DNA of 64,000 nucleotides from Comamonas antarctica (GTDB lineage: Bacteria > Pseudomonadota > Gammaproteobacteria > Burkholderiales > Burkholderiaceae_C): assembly GCF_013363755.1 (NCBI RefSeq), contig NZ_CP054840.1, positions 1,192,001 to 1,256,000 of the forward strand, in the 5' to 3' direction. The notes under the pieces are model-generated. The model made no database searches, was not told the DNA's origin, and worked only from the letters and a program-made list of their open reading frames with translations. Each line of letters opens with the position of its first letter. Position 1 is the first letter of the stretch. The position numbers and the translations under genes are program-made. Positions 53,254 through 62,554 of this stretch are shown one piece after another.

Positions 53254-55286
53254 GGAGCTTGGGTGGGCGCCGGCCGGGGCCAGCGCAGGGACTTGAAATC
53301 GCGCCGCAGCCGGGACAGTTGCTGGGCAGCGGGGTGATCGGAGGAGGCGGGGGCGTAGCGCTGGTGTTCGAGGCGCAGCAGCCAGGCGGCAATGTCGGCG
53401 GCCTCGCCGCCCCAGCGGGCGCGCGCCAGATCGGCCATCGTGCGCGGGGGCGCATTCGTGGGCAATTCCAAACCCGCCTGCTGCAGCCGCGTGCAGGCCT
53501 GGCGCCGCAGGCGCTGCCAGCCGCCTTCGGGCACGTGGCGTTCGCGCCAGAGCCAGGCGCCGACCGCCAGCGCCGCGAGCGCGGCCAGGCCCGCAAGCCA
53601 CTGCGCGAGCGTCTGCCATTGCGGCGTGCCCAGGGACGACAGTCCGAGCTGGCGCAGCAGATCCGCCTGGCGGCTTTGCGTGTAGTTCAGCACCCACTGG
53701 TTCCAGCCGTTGTTCACGGCTTCCCAGGCGGCACGCAGCTGCTGCACCAGGCCCGGGGCGATGACGCTGTCCATGGCCTGGCCGAAGGCGCCGCGCGGGG
53801 CGGCCAGGCGCTGGAGTTCGCTGGTGCGGCCTGGAGCGACCGCCGTGGTCGGGTCGACGCGGACCCAGCCCTGGCCTGCAAGCCAGACTTCGGCCCAGGC
53901 GTGGGCGTCGCTGTTGCGCACCGTCCAGTATCCGTCGACGGGATTGCGTTCGCCGCCCTGGAAACCGGTGACGATGCGCGCCGGAATGTCGAGTGCGCGC
54001 ATCAGCACCACGAAGGCCGAGGCAATGTGCTCGCAAAAGCCCTGCTTGCTGCCGAACCAGAAGTCGTCGGCGGTGTTGGCGGCAACCACGCCGGGCTCCA
54101 GCGTGTAGCGGTAGCCGCCGGTGCGCAGGCGCGCCAGCGCGGCTTCGACCAGTGCGGCCGGTCTGGCGCCCACGTCCGCGCGCATCTGCGTGGCCAGCGC
54201 GAGGGTGCGCGGGTCGCTGCCCTCGGGCAGCGCGGTGTAGACCGCGAGCTGCGGCACGCGCTGCAGCGGGCCGTGCTGGAAATCGACATGGCTTTGCGCG
54301 CGGTAGCGCAGCACATCGGTGATCGGCCGCTGGGCCAGCCATTGCAGCTGCGGCGTCATGCGCGCACGCTGGCCGGACAACTCGGGCGCCGTGGCCGCGG
54401 CATCGAGCGTGAGCAGCCAGCGGCGGCGGCTCGGCTCGAGCGTGATCTCATAGGGCACGGCCGGGCCGCGCACCTGCAGTTGCGCGGGCAGCGAGCCTTC
54501 CCACGACTCGCGCCACTGGCGGCCGTCGAACTCCGACAGCACGGGCCCGCGGAAGTACAGTGTGGAGCGCGGCGGCGGCTCGCCCTGCGGGCTGTCGAAG
54601 CGCACGCGCAGCGCGACGCTGTCGTCGAGCGCCAGCCGCGCGACTTCGCCCACGGTCATCTCCGGCGACAGTCCGCTGCGCCCGGCCAGCTCGTCGCCGG
54701 GCATGCCCCACAGCGGCGCCATGCGCGGAAACAGCAGGAACAGCACCAGCATGACCGGCGTGCCCCACAGCGTGAGCCGGGCGGCAATGCGCAGCGAATC
54801 GGCCAGCGGCGGCCGGCCCACGGGCAGGTGGGCGTTGACCACGGCCGTGAGCAGGCCCACCAGCGCGATCAGCTGCGCCGCTGCAATCGCCAGCGACTGC
54901 GAATAGAAGAAGTGGCTCAGCAGCGTGAAGAACGCCAGGAAGAACACCACCAGCGCATCGCGGCGCGCGCGCAGCTCCAGTGTCTTGAGCGCCAGCAGCA
55001 GCACGATCAGCGTCACGCCGGGATCGCGGCCCACCAGGCTGCGGTGCGTGAGCCAGGTCGCGCCCACGGCCAGCAGCAGCAGCGCGCCCATGACCCAGCG
55101 CCCGGGCAGCGGCCGCGCGCGCCAGGCCAGCAGTCCGCGCCAGGCCAGCAGGCACAGCGCCAGGCCGAGCGTCCACCAGGGCAGATGGCTGGCATGCGGC
55201 GCGATCACCCACGCCACGACCGCCAGCACGAACAAGGTATCGCGCATGTCGCGCGGCATCGCGTCGAGGCGGGCGCGCAGGGTCAT
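53250..55286 (-). CDS. DUF3488/transglutaminase-like membrane protein (TgpA type)
   Basis: A 678-residue inner-membrane protein. About six hydrophobic segments in the first 200 residues are followed by a periplasmic transglutaminase-like domain whose Cys418 (KQGFCEH), His and Asp (NSDAHAWAEVWL and the following VDPTTAV) form the expected triad, and a final membrane helix plus cytoplasmic tail. Pseudomonas TgpA is essential for viability, but the substrate is unknown. The gene overlaps its neighbours by 4 bases on both sides, within a MoxR-DUF58-TgpA-MltB operon. Confidence 0.94.
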   Translation of the reverse strand: MTLRARLDAMPRDMRDTLFVLAVVAWVIAPHASHLPWWTLGLALCLLAWRGLLAWRARPLPGRWVMGALLLLAVGATWLTHRSLVGRDPGVTLIVLLLALKTLELRARRDALVVFFLAFFTLLSHFFYSQSLAIAAAQLIALVGLLTAVVNAHLPVGRPPLADSLRIAARLTLWGTPVMLVLFLLFPRMAPLWGMPGDELAGRSGLSPEMTVGEVARLALDDSVALRVRFDSPQGEPPPRSTLYFRGPVLSEFDGRQWRESWEGSLPAQLQVRGPAVPYEITLEPSRRRWLLTLDAAATAPELSGQRARMTPQLQWLAQRPITDVLRYRAQSHVDFQHGPLQRVPQLAVYTALPEGSDPRTLALATQMRADVGARPAALVEAALARLRTGGYRYTLEPGVVAANTADDFWFGSKQGFCEHIASAFVVLMRALDIPARIVTGFQGGERNPVDGYWTVRNSDAHAWAEVWLAGQGWVRVDPTTAVAPGRTSELQRLAAPRGAFGQAMDSVIAPGLVQQLRAAWEAVNNGWNQWVLNYTQSRQADLLRQLGLSSLGTPQWQTLAQWLAGLAALAALAVGAWLWRERHVPEGGWQRLRRQACTRLQQAGLELPTNAPPRTMADLARARWGGEAADIAAWLLRLEHQRYAPASSDHPAAQQLSRLRRDFKSLRWPRPAPTQAP

Positions 55287-56338
55287 GGCGCGGCTGCCGC
55301 GGGCGCCGCATGCAGCGCCAGTGCTTCCAGGCTGCGCTGGCGGTGGGCCGCGCCGCTGTCGGGCGCAAGGCGCACGCCCCCGGGCAGCTCCAGTCCCCAT
55401 TCCAGGCCTTGCGCGTCTGCGGCCAGCACCCAGGCCGTGAGGCGTGCGATGCTGGCTTCGGTGTCGACCAGGCCGGTGGCGGCGCGGTCGAGCCAGAGCC
55501 GGCCCGGCCGGGCCTGCGGCCGGTCGCGGCTGACCAGGCCGCTGCCCGTGGCCCAGGCCTGCGCGGCCTTTTTCCAGACCACCTGCTTGAGCGGGTCGCC
55601 ATGGCGGTAGGCGCGCACGCCGTCGAAGTCGTCGGCGCCATCGGCGCGCGTGCCGGCGCGGCCCGTGCCCTGGGGGCGCGCGGCCGGCAGCGGCGGCGGC
55701 GCGGCCTCGGGCTGCGGATACACCAGCAGCTGCGCCGCCGGGCGCCACGGGCTCCAGGCGCGAAAGCTGCCCAGCGGAAAACGGGTTTCGGCGGTGACGC
55801 GCGGCAGCGCCTGCCAGCCCCGTTGCTGTGGCACGAACGCCAGTTCGATGACGCTGCTGGCCTGCGCCGGCACATCGGCCCAGGCCCATTGCGGCGGGCC
55901 GTCGAGGGCTTCGGTGACGGCCAGTCCGATGCCATGGCGCGCGCGCCGGCCCGGGTTGTCGAGGACGATGCGCAGCGCGCAGCGCTGGCCTGCAAACACC
56001 GGCGCGGGCGGCTGCAGGTGCAGCACCAGGCCGCGCAGGTTGGCGTGGCCCGCCAGCATGCCCGCGGCCGCGCTGCCCGCGAGCAGGAAGGTCAGCAGGT
56101 AGCCCAGATTGAGCTGGTAGTTGATGCTGGCCACCAGCAGCACGGCCAGCGTGAGCGCGAGCATCCAGCCGGCGCCCGTGGGCAGGATGTAGACATTGCG
56201 CTGGGTCAGCGCCAGCTGGTCCTTGCGCGGCAGCCGCGCGAGCCAGCGCCGCTGCAGCTGCTGGCGCAGCGCATGCTGGCGCAGCGGGCGCCACGGGTGC
56301 GGGAAGCTGCCGGCACGGGCCGGGCGCGCGCCGTTCAT
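55283..56338 (-). CDS. DUF58 domain protein
   Basis: A 351-residue protein. Two membrane segments near 55-95 (GWMLALTLAVLLVASINY and LLTFLLAGSAAAGMLAG) are followed by the DUF58 domain, whose hallmark is the GTRADGADDFDGVRAYRHGDPLKQVVWK region near 230-257 (only ends compared). DUF58 proteins accompany MoxR ATPases and resemble von Willebrand A folds. It starts 4 bases inside the MoxR gene end and overlaps the transglutaminase gene by 4 bases. Confidence 0.93.
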   Translation of the reverse strand: MNGARPARAGSFPHPWRPLRQHALRQQLQRRWLARLPRKDQLALTQRNVYILPTGAGWMLALTLAVLLVASINYQLNLGYLLTFLLAGSAAAGMLAGHANLRGLVLHLQPPAPVFAGQRCALRIVLDNPGRRARHGIGLAVTEALDGPPQWAWADVPAQASSVIELAFVPQQRGWQALPRVTAETRFPLGSFRAWSPWRPAAQLLVYPQPEAAPPPLPAARPQGTGRAGTRADGADDFDGVRAYRHGDPLKQVVWKKAAQAWATGSGLVSRDRPQARPGRLWLDRAATGLVDTEASIARLTAWVLAADAQGLEWGLELPGGVRLAPDSGAAHRQRSLEALALHAAPAAAAP

Positions 56339-57255
56339 GCGAGCGGGGTGGCGTCCAGCATGGCACGCACCTGTTCGAGCGCGCCGCGCCCTGCATGAAC
56401 CGCCGGCACCAGCCGGTGGGCCACGGTCTGCGCCAGGATGGCCTGCACGTCGTCCGGGGCGACATAGTCGCGTCCGCTGATCAGCGCCTGGGCCTTGGCG
56501 GCGCGCAGCAGTCCGATGCCGGCGCGCGGCGACAGGCCCTGCACGAACCAGCGCCCCGAGCGCGTGGCCTCGATCAGGTCCTGCACATAGTTCAGCAGCG
56601 CATCCGACGCATGCACGGCCAGCACCTGGGCCTGCAGCGCGGCGAGCTGCGCCGTGTCGATCAGCGGCTGCAGCGATTCAAGCCGGTCGCGCCGGCCGTT
56701 GCCGCGCAGCAGTTCGCGCTCGGCCTCGCGGTCGGGGTAGCCCAGCGAGATGCGCATCAGGAAGCGGTCGAGCTGGCTTTCGGGCAGCGCATAGGTGCCC
56801 AGCTGCTCCAGCGGGTTCTGCGTGGCGATCACGAAGAACGGCTGCGGCAGGTGGTGGCTGCGGCCTTCGATCGACACCTGCTTTTCCTCCATGGCTTCGA
56901 GCAGCGCGCTTTGCGTCTTGGGACTGGCGCGGTTGATTTCATCGGCCAGCAGCAACTGGGTGAACACCGGGCCCCGGTGGAAGACGAAATTTTCCTGGCC
57001 CCGGTCATAGACCGACACGCCGGTGAGATCGCTGGGCATCAGGTCGGCGGTGAACTGCACGCGCGCGAACTGCAGGCCGAAGGTATGCGCCAGCGCATGC
57101 GCGAGCGTGGTCTTGCCCACGCCGGGAACGTCCTCGATCAGCAGGTGGCCGCCGGCCAGCAGGCAGGCTACGCAGTCCTGGACCTGGGCCGTCTTGCCCA
57201 CGATCACCGTGTTAAGCTGGTTCAGGATCGACTGGATGTGGGGCAGTGCTTGCAT
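56335..57255 (-). CDS. MoxR-family AAA+ ATPase
   Basis: A 306-residue AAA+ ATPase. Walker A is VPGVGKTT at 43-50, Walker B near 107 in LLLADEINRASP, sensor 1 in VIATQNPLEQLGTYALPESQLDRF, and the arginine finger region LSPRAGIGLLRAAKA near 245-259. MoxR proteins act as chaperones for assembly of partners; here they are DUF58 and transglutaminase genes in the same operon. It is the first gene of the operon, and the HDAC-like gene is divergent, 36 bases away. Confidence 0.95.
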   Translation of the reverse strand: MQALPHIQSILNQLNTVIVGKTAQVQDCVACLLAGGHLLIEDVPGVGKTTLAHALAHTFGLQFARVQFTADLMPSDLTGVSVYDRGQENFVFHRGPVFTQLLLADEINRASPKTQSALLEAMEEKQVSIEGRSHHLPQPFFVIATQNPLEQLGTYALPESQLDRFLMRISLGYPDREAERELLRGNGRRDRLESLQPLIDTAQLAALQAQVLAVHASDALLNYVQDLIEATRSGRWFVQGLSPRAGIGLLRAAKAQALISGRDYVAPDDVQAILAQTVAHRLVPAVHAGRGALEQVRAMLDATPLA

Positions 57256-57291
57256 GGTCCCCACGTTATCCGAAAAACTGACTGCGGAGGC

Positions 57292-58251
57292 ATGACAGTG
57301 GGCAAGACGGGTTATTTTTCCCATCGCGAGTGCTGGAAGCACGAGATGGGCCCTGGGCATCCCGAATGTCCGCAGCGGCTCGATGCGATCGAGGACCGGC
57401 TGCTGATCAGCGGGGTGTCCGATGCGCTTGACCGGCGCGAGGCCCCGGTGGCGCCGCTGGCCGATGTCGTGCTGGCCCATGATGCCGCTTATCTGCAGGG
57501 GCTCAGGGAGCGCTGCGAGCAACTCGAGCAGGCACGGCTGATTGGCGGCGCGCCCTATGCGCAGATCGATCCCGATACCGCGATCAATGCCTGCACCTGG
57601 AGCGCCGCGCTGCATGCGGCGGGCGCGGGCATCGCGGCCACTGATGCGGTGCTGGCCGGCGAGCTGGAAAACGCGTTCTGTTCGGTGCGCCCGCCCGGCC
57701 ACCACGCGACACGCAGCCAGGCCATGGGCTTTTGCTTCTTCAACAACGTGGCCATCGCGGCGCTGCATGCGCTCGAGCACCATGGACTGGAGCGCGTGGC
57801 CATTGTCGACTTTGACGTACACCACGGCAACGGCACGGAGGATATCCTGGCCGGCGACCCCCGTGTGCTGATGGTCAGCGTGTTCCAGCACCCGTTCTTT
57901 CCTTTTTCCGGCGACCAGGACCCGGCCGACAACATGGTCAACGTACCCTTGCCGGCCTATACCAAGGGCATGGACATCCGCGAGATCGTCGAGATGATGT
58001 GGATTCCGCGGCTCGAGGCCTTCAAGCCGCAGATGATCTTCATCAGCGCCGGCTTCGATGGCCACCGCGAAGACGACATGGGCCAGTGGGCCATGAACGA
58101 GCAGGACTACGCCTGGATCACCAGCCGCATCAAGGATGTCGCGCGGCGCTTTTCCAAGGGCCGCATCGTGTCGTGCCTCGAAGGCGGCTATGCGATGAGC
58201 GCCCTGGGGCGCAGCGTCGAGGCGCATCTGCGCGTGCTGGCCGATCTGTGA
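57292..58251 (+). CDS. Histone deacetylase-like amidohydrolase
   Basis: A 319-residue zinc-dependent deacetylase of the HDAC/acetoin-utilisation family, acting on acetylated amines or polyamines in bacteria. The catalytic histidine pair is in RPPGHHATRSQAMGFCFFNN near 130-149, zinc ligands Asp/His lie in VDFDVHHGNGTE near 171-182, and GGY occurs near the end. ATG 57292 is preceded by GGAGG. It is divergent from the MoxR gene and followed by the ECHDC3-like gene. Confidence 0.93.
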   Translation: MTVGKTGYFSHRECWKHEMGPGHPECPQRLDAIEDRLLISGVSDALDRREAPVAPLADVVLAHDAAYLQGLRERCEQLEQARLIGGAPYAQIDPDTAINACTWSAALHAAGAGIAATDAVLAGELENAFCSVRPPGHHATRSQAMGFCFFNNVAIAALHALEHHGLERVAIVDFDVHHGNGTEDILAGDPRVLMVSVFQHPFFPFSGDQDPADNMVNVPLPAYTKGMDIREIVEMMWIPRLEAFKPQMIFISAGFDGHREDDMGQWAMNEQDYAWITSRIKDVARRFSKGRIVSCLEGGYAMSALGRSVEAHLRVLADL

Positions 58252-58299
58252 GCGCGCGGGGCGCTGCGAGCCCCCATTTTTCCAAGGATTTTTTCGTAC

Positions 58300-59124
58300 A
58301 TGCATGACGCTTCTTCCACTGCCCGCGCCGACCAGTCCAACGCCGGCGCGCTGGTGCAGCTGCAGCGCGATGCGCGCGGTGTTTTCACCCTGAACCTCAA
58401 CGATCCCGCGCGCTTCAATGCGCTGGGCAGCAGCATGCTGGCGGCGCTGCAGGCGGCCATCGACACCGTCGCTGCCGACGCCACGGCGCGCGTGCTGGTG
58501 CTGGCCGCGCAAGGCCGGGCCTTCTGCGCGGGACATGATCTCAAGGAGATGGCGGCCGACGGCAGCCTGGCCAGCCACCAGGCGCTGTTCGCGCGCTGCA
58601 GCCGCATGATGCTGAGCCTGCAGAAGCTGCCGGTGCCGGTCATCGCGCAGGTGCAGGGCATGGCGACGGCCGCGGGCTGCCAGCTGGTCGCGCAGTGCGA
58701 CCTGGCCGTGGCCAGCGAGGCCGCTAGCTTTGCCACGAGCGGCATCCGCTATGGCCTGTTTTGCGCCACGCCCAGCGTGCCGCTGGTGCGCAACGTGCCG
58801 ATCAAGAAGGCGATGGAGATGCTGCTCACCGGCGATTTCATCGATGCCGCCACCGCGCTCGACCAAGGCCTGGTCAACCGCGTTGTCGCGCCCGAGGCGC
58901 TGGCCGATGCGGTCGAAGCGCTGGTGCTGTCCATTCTCGACAAGCCGCGCACGGCCGTGGCCATGGGCAAGGCGCTGGTCTACCAGCAGCGCGAACTCGG
59001 CATCGAGGCCGCCTACCAGTTGGCCGGCCAGACCATGGCCGTGAACATGCAAGACGCCGATGCGCGCGAGGGCGTGGACGCCTTCGTGCAAAAACGCCAG
59101 CCCGGCTGGAGGGCAGGCGCATGA
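58300..59124 (+). CDS. Enoyl-CoA hydratase/isomerase family protein, ECHDC3-like
   Basis: A 274-residue crotonase-fold protein. The oxyanion hole is built by RAFCAGHDLKEM near 69-80 and GMATAAGCQL near 120-129, and SGIRYGLFCATPSVPLVR near 147-164 is the signature of the ECHDC3 subgroup. Typical hydratase glutamates are not obvious, so the reaction is uncertain; it may be a non-standard acyl-CoA enzyme. ATG 58300 gives the normal start. The following mscS-like gene overlaps its stop by 4 bases (ATGA). Confidence 0.9.
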   Translation: MHDASSTARADQSNAGALVQLQRDARGVFTLNLNDPARFNALGSSMLAALQAAIDTVAADATARVLVLAAQGRAFCAGHDLKEMAADGSLASHQALFARCSRMMLSLQKLPVPVIAQVQGMATAAGCQLVAQCDLAVASEAASFATSGIRYGLFCATPSVPLVRNVPIKKAMEMLLTGDFIDAATALDQGLVNRVVAPEALADAVEALVLSILDKPRTAVAMGKALVYQQRELGIEAAYQLAGQTMAVNMQDADAREGVDAFVQKRQPGWRAGA

Positions 59125-60470
59125 ATACCAATGGAGCCGAAGCCCTCGAGCGGCTGATCGATGACTTCCAGCGCTCGAGCAGCTGGACCGAGTTCGGGCT
59201 GATCGCGCTGTGCCTGGCGCTGGCCTTCTTCATCACGCGCGGGCTGCGCAACCAGTACGGCAGCACGACCTCGGTGTGGCTCGGGCCGACCACGCTGGGC
59301 GGCGCGATGTTCCCGCTGCTGTGCCTGGTGCTGGTCGCCTGCGCACAGGGCCTGCTGGCCAATTTCCAGCCGGTGTTCTGGCTGCGCGTGGCCACCTCCA
59401 TCCTGCTGTCGCTGGCGGTGATCCGCTTTGTCGTGCGCGTGCTGGCCAAGACCTTCCCGGCCTCGACCGCGGCGCGGCTGTTCGAGCGCATCTTCTCGTG
59501 GCTGGCCTGGGCCGTGGCGGTGCTGGCCAGCCTGGGCTTGCTGCCCAGCGTCATGGCCGACCTCGACGGCGTGCACATCCCGCTGGGCAAGACCTCGGTG
59601 AGCCTGCTGACGCTGTTCGAAGGCGTGATCTCGGCCGGCCTGATGATGGTGGCCGTGCTCTGGGCCGCGGCGCTGTTCGAGCAGCGCGTGCTCAACCAGG
59701 TGGTGCACGACCTGTCCATGCGCAAGGTGGCGATGAACCTGATGCGCACGGTGCTGATCACCATCGGCCTGCTGATCTCGCTGTCCATCGTCGGTGTGGA
59801 CCTCACGGCGCTGTCGGTGATGGGGGGCGCGCTGGGCGTGGGCCTGGGCTTCGGCATGCAGAAGATCGCCTCGAACTATGTCAGCGGCTTTCTGGTGCTG
59901 ATCGAGCGCGCGCTGCGCATCGGCGACAACGTGCGCGTTGACGGCTTCGAGGGCCAGATCACCGACATCCGTACCCGCTACACCGTCATCCGCGCCTCCA
60001 ATGGCCGCGAATCCATCGTGCCCAACGAGTCGCTGATCACCCAGCGCGTCGAGAACCTGACCGACTTCGACCAGCGTTTCTCGCTCAGCACGACCATCAC
60101 CGTCGAACTCGACAGCAGCGTGGAGCAGGTGTCGCAACTGATGCTGGCCGCGGCGCGGGCCCAGCCGCGCGTGCTGGAAAAGCCGGCACCTTTCGTGCAG
60201 CTGGTCGACATCCTGCCGCACGGGCTGCAGTTCACGCTGACCTACTACATCAACGATCCGATCAACGGCCAGGGCAATGTGCGCTCGGCCGTCAATATCG
60301 CGGTGCTGGCCGGGTTGCGCTCCGCCGAAGTGGCGCTGGCCGTGCCGCAGCAGCGCCTGGTGGCCTGGCCCATCGACCCGGAAGCCCAGGACATGTCGCG
60401 CGGCGATGCGCGCGCGCCCTCTGCGGCGGCGTCTTCCAAAAGTGATACGGCGCCGGCCGATCGCGCCTAG
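59121..60470 (+). CDS. Mechanosensitive ion channel, MscS family
   Basis: A 449-residue membrane channel that opens under tension to relieve osmotic stress. Several N-terminal helices, larger than in the minimal MscS, precede the pore helix and beta domain, with the hallmark GGALGVGLGFGMQKIASNYV near 234-253 and the linker ALRIGDNVRVDGFEG near 264-278. The C-terminal domain ends in a short Ser/Ala-rich tail. It overlaps the ECH gene; etfBA follow in the same direction after an operator region. Confidence 0.94.
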   Translation: MNTNGAEALERLIDDFQRSSSWTEFGLIALCLALAFFITRGLRNQYGSTTSVWLGPTTLGGAMFPLLCLVLVACAQGLLANFQPVFWLRVATSILLSLAVIRFVVRVLAKTFPASTAARLFERIFSWLAWAVAVLASLGLLPSVMADLDGVHIPLGKTSVSLLTLFEGVISAGLMMVAVLWAAALFEQRVLNQVVHDLSMRKVAMNLMRTVLITIGLLISLSIVGVDLTALSVMGGALGVGLGFGMQKIASNYVSGFLVLIERALRIGDNVRVDGFEGQITDIRTRYTVIRASNGRESIVPNESLITQRVENLTDFDQRFSLSTTITVELDSSVEQVSQLMLAAARAQPRVLEKPAPFVQLVDILPHGLQFTLTYYINDPINGQGNVRSAVNIAVLAGLRSAEVALAVPQQRLVAWPIDPEAQDMSRGDARAPSAAASSKSDTAPADRA

Positions 60471-60473
60471 AAT

Positions 60474-60487
60474 AGAACGATCGTTCT
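60474..60487. promoter_or_regulatory. Perfect 14-bp palindrome upstream of etfBA
   Basis: AGAACGATCGTTCT is fully palindromic, 119 bases before etfB, directly after the mscS stop. It has the look of a TetR-family operator. There is no loop, so it is not a terminator. Confidence 0.5.
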
Positions 60488-60560
60488 TTTTGGCGCCTGC
60501 CCCTGGTGCCCGCATTGATCCGCGCCGGCTGCGCGGCTTTGCCGCATAGAATGTTTCGAG

Positions 60561-60576
60561 TTTACGTATACGTCAA
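60561..60576. promoter_or_regulatory. Near-perfect palindrome in the etfBA promoter region
   Basis: TTTACGTATACGTCAA (14 of 16 symmetrical, ACGTATACGT core) lies 30 bases before etfB. It resembles operators attributed to LiuR/FadP-type acyl-CoA catabolism regulators of beta-proteobacteria; this assignment is from memory. Confidence 0.5.
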
Positions 60577-60605
60577 TTCCATTCATAAATCGAGGAGCCG
60601 AAGCA

Positions 60606-61355
60606 ATGAAGGTACTGGTCCCAGTCAAACGCGTGGTGGACTACAACGTCAAGGTGCGCGTCAAATCCGATGGCAGCGGCGTCGATATCGCCAATGTCAA
60701 GATGAGCATGAACCCGTTTGACGAGATTGCCGTCGAGGAAGCCGTGCGCCTGAAGGAAAAGGGCGCGGCCACCGAGGTCATCGCCGTGTCCTGCGGCGTG
60801 GCCCAGTGCCAGGAAACCCTGCGCACCGCGATGGCGATCGGCGCCGACCGCGCGATCCTGGTGCAGACCGATGCGGAACTGCAGCCGCTGGCCGTGGCCA
60901 AGCTGCTCAAGGCCCTGGTCGACAAGGAGCAGCCCGGCCTGATCATCCTGGGCAAGCAGGCCATCGATGACGACGCCAACCAGACCGGCCAGATGCTCGC
61001 GGCCTTGGCCGATCTGCCGCAGGCGACGTTTGCCTCGAAGGTGGAAGTGTCGGGCGATGTGGTTCAGGTCACACGCGAAGTCGACGGCGGCCTCGAGACC
61101 CTGTCGCTGAACACGCCGGCCGTGATCACCACCGACCTGCGCCTCAACGAGCCGCGCTATGTGACGCTGCCCAACATCATGAAGGCCAAGAAAAAGCAGC
61201 TCGACACCGTGACGCCCGAGGACCTGGGTGTCGACGTGGCGCCGCGCCTCAAGACCCTCAAGGTGTCCGAGCCCGCCAAGCGCGGCGCGGGTGTGAAGGT
61301 GGCCGATGTGGCGGCGCTGGTGGACAAATTGAAGAACGAAGCGAAGGTGATTTAA
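60606..61355 (+). CDS. etfB: Electron transfer flavoprotein subunit beta
   Basis: A 249-residue ETF beta chain, the AMP-binding partner of EtfA. It accepts electrons from acyl-CoA and other dehydrogenases for ETF-quinone oxidoreductase. The family signature [20 protein letters not shown] is at about 117-136, and [18 protein letters not shown] opens the chain. GAGGAG precedes ATG 60606. An acyl-CoA dehydrogenase gene lies 2 kb downstream. A repeat element separates it from etfA. Confidence 0.98.
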   Translation: MKVLVPVKRVVDYNVKVRVKSDGSGVDIANVKMSMNPFDEIAVEEAVRLKEKGAATEVIAVSCGVAQCQETLRTAMAIGADRAILVQTDAELQPLAVAKLLKALVDKEQPGLIILGKQAIDDDANQTGQMLAALADLPQATFASKVEVSGDVVQVTREVDGGLETLSLNTPAVITTDLRLNEPRYVTLPNIMKAKKKQLDTVTPEDLGVDVAPRLKTLKVSEPAKRGAGVKVADVAALVDKLKNEAKVI

Positions 61356-61385
61356 ACCCTTTGCGGGGACTTCCCTGAGGACAGG

Positions 61386-61470
61386 CCCTTCATCCTTCGA
61401 CAAGCTCAGGACGAACGGTTTTCCCGCTCACCCCTCGGCGGGCCCCCTGAGCCTATCGAAGTGTGTCCTA
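61386..61470. repeat. Inverted repeat pair between etfB and etfA
   Basis: TTCGACAAGCTCAGG (61396-61410) pairs with CCTGAGCCTATCGAA (61446-61460) at 13 of 15 positions. Both arms are related to the units of the array at 38871-39042. It can form a long stem in the etfBA transcript. Confidence 0.72.
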
Positions 61471-61485
61471 ATCGAAAGAAATTCC

Positions 61486-62418
61486 ATGACTTCCCTTGTA
61501 ATTGCAGAACACGACAACGCCTCGATCAAGCCCGCGACCCTGAACACCGTCACGGCTGCCGCCGCCTGCGGTGGCGAGGTGCATGTGCTGGTGGCCGGTG
61601 AGGGCGCTGCCGCTGCCGCGCAAGCCGCGTCCCAGATTGCCGGCGTCTCCAAGGTGATCCTCGCCGATGGCGCCGCGCTGAAGAACAGCCTGGCCGAGAA
61701 TATCGCCGCCCAGGTGCTGGCGCTCGCTGGCAACTACAGCCATATCCTGTTTCCCGCCACCGCCTCGGGCAAGAACGTCGCGCCGCGCGTGGCCGCCACG
61801 CTCGACGTCGCGCAGATCAGCGACATCACCAAGGTCGTGAGCCCCGACACCTTCGAGCGCCCGATCTACGCCGGCAACGCGATTGCCACCGTGCAGAGCA
61901 GCGATGCGACCAAGGTGATCACCGTGCGCACCACGGGCTTCGACGCGGCTGCGGCCACGGGCGGCAGCGCCGGCGTGGAAAACGTGACGGCTGCCGCCGA
62001 TGCCGGCAAGAGCCGCTTCGTCGGCAGCGAGATCGCCGCCAGCGACCGCCCCGAACTCACCGCCGCGAAGATCATCGTGTCGGGCGGCCGTGCGCTGGGC
62101 TCGGCCGAGAAGTTCAACGAAGTGATCACGCCGCTGGCCGACAAGCTCGGCGCCGCGATCGGCGCCTCGCGCGCCGCCGTGGACGCGGGCTACGCCGCCA
62201 ACGACCTGCAGGTCGGCCAGACCGGCAAGATCGTCGCGCCGCAGCTGTACGTTGCCGTGGGCATCTCGGGCGCGATCCAGCATCTGGCCGGCATGAAGGA
62301 CTCCAAGGTGATCGTGGCGATCAACAAGGACGCCGAAGCGCCGATCTTCAGCGTCGCCGACTACGGCCTCGAAGCCGACCTGTTCACGGCCGTGCCGGAG
62401 CTGGTCAACGCGCTCTGA
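61486..62418 (+). CDS. etfA: Electron transfer flavoprotein subunit alpha
   Basis: A 310-residue ETF alpha chain. The C-terminal FAD domain carries [17 protein letters not shown] near 249-265 and [20 protein letters not shown] near 284-303, and the N-terminal domain pairs with EtfB. It lies 130 bases after etfB, separated by the inverted repeat, unlike the tight spacing usual for this pair. It works with EtfB and, by position, probably with the acyl-CoA dehydrogenase at the window end. Confidence 0.98.
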   Translation: MTSLVIAEHDNASIKPATLNTVTAAAACGGEVHVLVAGEGAAAAAQAASQIAGVSKVILADGAALKNSLAENIAAQVLALAGNYSHILFPATASGKNVAPRVAATLDVAQISDITKVVSPDTFERPIYAGNAIATVQSSDATKVITVRTTGFDAAAATGGSAGVENVTAAADAGKSRFVGSEIAASDRPELTAAKIIVSGGRALGSAEKFNEVITPLADKLGAAIGASRAAVDAGYAANDLQVGQTGKIVAPQLYVAVGISGAIQHLAGMKDSKVIVAINKDAEAPIFSVADYGLEADLFTAVPELVNAL

Positions 62419-62453
62419 GCGCCACATTGGCAAGCCGAGGGGCCAGCCCCTCC

Positions 62454-62502
62454 GGGCCTGCCCTGCGCGGTCCGCCCCGTCGGGCCGCGCCGCGGCAGGC
62501 CC
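62454..62502 (+). other. Long GC-rich hairpin after etfA
   Basis: GGGCCTGCC (62454-62462) pairs with GGCAGGCCC (62494-62502), and GCGCGG (62465-62470) with CCGCGC (62485-62490). There is no T tract. TATAAGAATAT follows at 62508, a possible -10 for the receptor gene. It may weaken read-through from etfBA. Confidence 0.45.
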
Positions 62503-62554
62503 TCCCTATAAGAATATGCAGCGCCCAGCGCGCGTGACAGAGGGAGACAACCGC

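Noticed and set aside
53070..55610. Forward frame of 846 codons opposite the transglutaminase and DUF58 genes
   Set aside because: Arg/Ala/Gln-rich composition without any domain; the reverse strand has intact, overlapping, recognisable genes.
60474..60490. AGAACGATCGTTCT with following T as terminator of mscS
   Set aside because: The palindrome has no loop and cannot fold as a terminator hairpin; an operator is more plausible.
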